From Trichosphaerium sp. ATCC 40318 (lineage: Eukaryota; Discosea; Flabellinia; Trichosidae), in NCBI GenBank assembly GCA_038496445.1, contig JALMLS010000138.1, positions 1 through 64,000 of the forward strand: 64,000 nucleotides of DNA. The letters are read 5' to 3'. Positions 49,510-64,000 of the stretch are shown one piece after another. Below the pieces are notes generated by a model. It was not told the origin of the DNA, made no database searches, and worked only from the letters and a program-made list of their open reading frames with translations. Every line of letters begins with the position of its first letter. Within the stretch, counting starts at the first letter, position 1. A program made the translations under genes and the position numbers.

Positions 49510-50469
49510 ATGGCAAAGCAGCAAGTCTTCCACTGTGACAACGCAATGTGTACACAAACACCTCGTGAAAAACATTTTGCGTATCAGTTTATTGGTCCTT
49601 TAATGATCTCGTTAGAACACCAAAGCACTTTAAATACGTTGAAGTGCTTATTTTATTACTTCTTAGGTATGTCCAAACAGTTTAGACTGTGTGAAACTTA
49701 CAGTTAACGTTTTAGGAATAATCAACCATCTAATAGGACGAAAATGGGCTGCTATGACTTACTACAAGTTGTCGTATCAGTGTCTACATATATCACTCGT
49801 TTTAGCGTCATTGGCGTACCGTGAATACATAAAACTATCAAAACAAATTCTTAACGAAAAAGAAAAATATCTTTGAAACGAAATCATGACTTATGGGTGA
49901 GATCGAGACTTGATGATTTGTTTGGAGGACGTTATCTACAGCTTGGGTTTTATTGCCACTTGTCTGGTGAAACACCTCTTCATGGATGTATAGAGTTTTT
50001 AGAAACTTACAACACGTACTTTAAGTCATCAACAGAATTTTTGTTTAAGTTGGGGTTTTATATCGAATACCAAGATAAGAACCATTCACAACCACGACGG
50101 AATATGAAAGATTTAATGAAGCATTTTGAAGAGGAGTATATATCATATTACCATGATACTGCTCCATTATGGAGACAAAGGAAATACGAAAATTTTAAGA
50201 ATACGCAACCACGGATATGTAAATCGTTCGATTCTCTTTTTGTTTATTTACGAAAGATAAATCACTGGGGAGTTTATGAGGTAATAGATGTGTTTTTTAG
50301 AGTAATCTATGGAGAAACCATATGTAAGTGTAGTGATAATTCTCAAAGGGTACAAATTTCAAGGTTAAGGAAAGGGCAGAGCTATTCTTTAGGCAATGTA
50401 AAGTATTTTTTAATGTATGAAGACGGTTATGTTTCTATTCCTGGCAAGGAATTAATATTTATACCCTGA
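49510..50469 (+). CDS. Paralog of the 36.7-kb TPR-like gene, possibly frameshifted
   Basis: ATG 49510 (MAKQQVFHCDNAMCTQTPRE), an intron at about 49668-49716 and a helical region TYYKLSYQCLHISLVLASLA. The reading frame then hits TGA at about 49874. A second frame, starting there, gives RLDDLFGGRYLQLGF, KDLMKHFEEEYISYYHDTAP, LFVYLRKINHWGVYEVIDVF, RVIYGETICKCSDN and YFLMYEDGYVSIPGKELIF, stop at 50467. This C-terminal part aligns along its length with the gene at 36.7 kb. Either a small intron was missed or the gene carries a frameshift. Function unknown. Confidence 0.6.
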
Positions 50470-50628
50470 ACGTGGTTTATGTTCGAATAAAAGTTCTTGG
50501 GCTCAATAGTGTTCTTTCAGAATGACTTGTTGTTGTTAGTAATTAACATACATCAAACAATCATCAAGGTTTATGTACATTATTCTTTTACATTTTTTTG
50601 TTCTTTTTGAGTTTACATGTAAGACTTT
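50470..50628. other. Convergent 3' ends
   Basis: 159 bp between the paralog gene and the ATR stop; an AATAAA signal follows the + gene (about 50485). Confidence 0.4.
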
Positions 50629-63305
<12,677 letters not shown>

Positions 63306-63602
63306 ATTTACAACCGTATTGTTTTAGTGTCGCCTGCATATCTCTATCAAAATTAACTTTTTTGACTTTGGTGATTTTTTTTGGCAGAAATTTCGAGTTT
63401 TTTCGGCAATTCTCACCATTCTTTCACTCTGCACTAGAACTATCTGGTTGGGATCAATGTGTTTGTCTCCTACTGAGATTGTCTTAGGTGTAATATTGGT
63501 CTTAAGACCATATTCTGCCTTTTTGTACCAACAAAGTACAAAAAAGTCAATTCAGCGTATTGCTCCAATCAATTAACCGCTTGCATCAAAACTGTTGCTC
63601 TT
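63306..63602. promoter_or_regulatory. Divergent region between ATR and the next gene
   Basis: 297 bp with no coding feature. It must contain the ATR promoter. No defined site. Confidence 0.35.
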
Positions 63603-64000
63603 ATGGCTAAGAAACATGATTTGGAAAGCATTTTAGACGAATTTGGCATAGAAAAGTATTATCGCACAATGAAAAACGTAACAACACCTCTAGAGACGTT
63701 GATAAGATACAAACACTACAAAGCAGCTATAAGGTTAGTTCATGCCTACTCAAACAACGGTTTTGCTAGTGCTATTGACATAAGTACGTCTATTACTCCC
63801 CAAGCGCGTAAATTAACGTATTTACAACGTTTAGAGTCATTACTACCAATTATCGTTTCAGCACGCAAAGTTCGTTGGTCAATAAAAGTAGAACTCTTGG
63901 AACTTATGATTCGGGAGCTGGTTGAAGCACATTCTATTTCATTTGAAACAGCAAACTTTATTGTAGAATACGCTTGTAAATCAGGAAAGCTATGGTTTTT
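63603..64000 (+). CDS. Unrecognised protein, 3' partial
   Basis: ATG 63603 opens a frame that stays open to the window end: MAKKHDLESILDEFGIEKYY, TTPLETLIRYKHYKAAIRLV, LESLLPIIVSARKVRWSIKV, ELLELMIRELVEAHSISFET. It is helical and charged with no motif I can name. A GTTAGT after ATAAG (63734) could be a splice donor but is not needed. Function unknown. Confidence 0.5.
   Translation, partial: MAKKHDLESILDEFGIEKYYRTMKNVTTPLETLIRYKHYKAAIRLVHAYSNNGFASAIDISTSITPQARKLTYLQRLESLLPIIVSARKVRWSIKVELLELMIRELVEAHSISFETANFIVEYACKSGKLWF

Overview
The window is nuclear DNA of a unicellular or lower eukaryote. Nearly every gene is split by short introns (mostly about 38-70 nt, GT-AG with a minority of GC-AG, donors often GTACGT). 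Genes are packed tightly on both strands, and TAA, TAG and TGA are all used as stops. Housekeeping proteins such as MED31, CK2 alpha, Rpt5, ARP5 and ATR are unmistakable, but I cannot assign a phylum from sequence alone. The gene mix is CYP4-like P450, Kazal inhibitor, BIM1/X325-like copper protein, many F-box proteins, ankyrin-ADP-ribosyltransferase fusion and threonine-rich anchored surface proteins. It fits an amoebozoan, early opisthokont or similar protist.

Layout. 1-1.3 kb: 3' part of a P450 with an apparent one-base frameshift. 1.4-1.9 kb (-): MED31, found only by joining short exons. 2.2-4.7 kb (+): a nuclease of the PD-(D/E)XK type preceded by five copies of a W/WY-GG repeat built from phase-2 exon modules. 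5.0-5.4 kb: a 188-bp tandem repeat. 5.6-13.7 kb (+): three tandem surface-protein genes that are mosaics of each other. 13.8-18.8 kb (-): an F-box/LRR-like gene and an ankyrin/coiled-coil/ART gene. 19.3-25.1 kb (+): CK2 alpha, Rpt5 and an EF-hand coiled-coil protein.

26-36 kb (+): a secreted Cys-rich protein, ARP5, a BIM1-like copper protein, a double Kazal protein and a SAP/F-box protein. 36.7-41 kb: a TPR-like gene (+) and an IML2/TTC39-like gene (-). 41.3-45.7 kb: a possible small membrane protein, a highly repetitive F-box/LRR gene (-), a dead copy of BIM1-like exon 1 split by a 252-bp MITE with 8-bp target duplication, and an F-box/NHL gene (-). 46-49.5 kb (-): a hypothetical gene and a secreted alpha/beta-hydrolase. 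49.5-50.5 kb (+): a divergent paralog of the 36.7-kb gene. 50.6-63.3 kb (-): the whole ATR checkpoint kinase. 63.6 kb to the end (+): the start of an unrecognised gene.

Nuclear functions are well represented (transcription, INO80 chromatin remodelling, proteasome, CK2, ATR), next to fast-evolving accessory genes (surface proteins, F-box proteins, repeat-nuclease). The most unusual signals are the exon-module nuclease, recurrent GC-AG introns opening with GCACG, a striking excess of the palindrome CACGTG, the chimeric surface-gene array, the ankyrin-ART fusion, and a pair of uncharacterised paralogs sharing a YGE...(Y/F)EDG domain.
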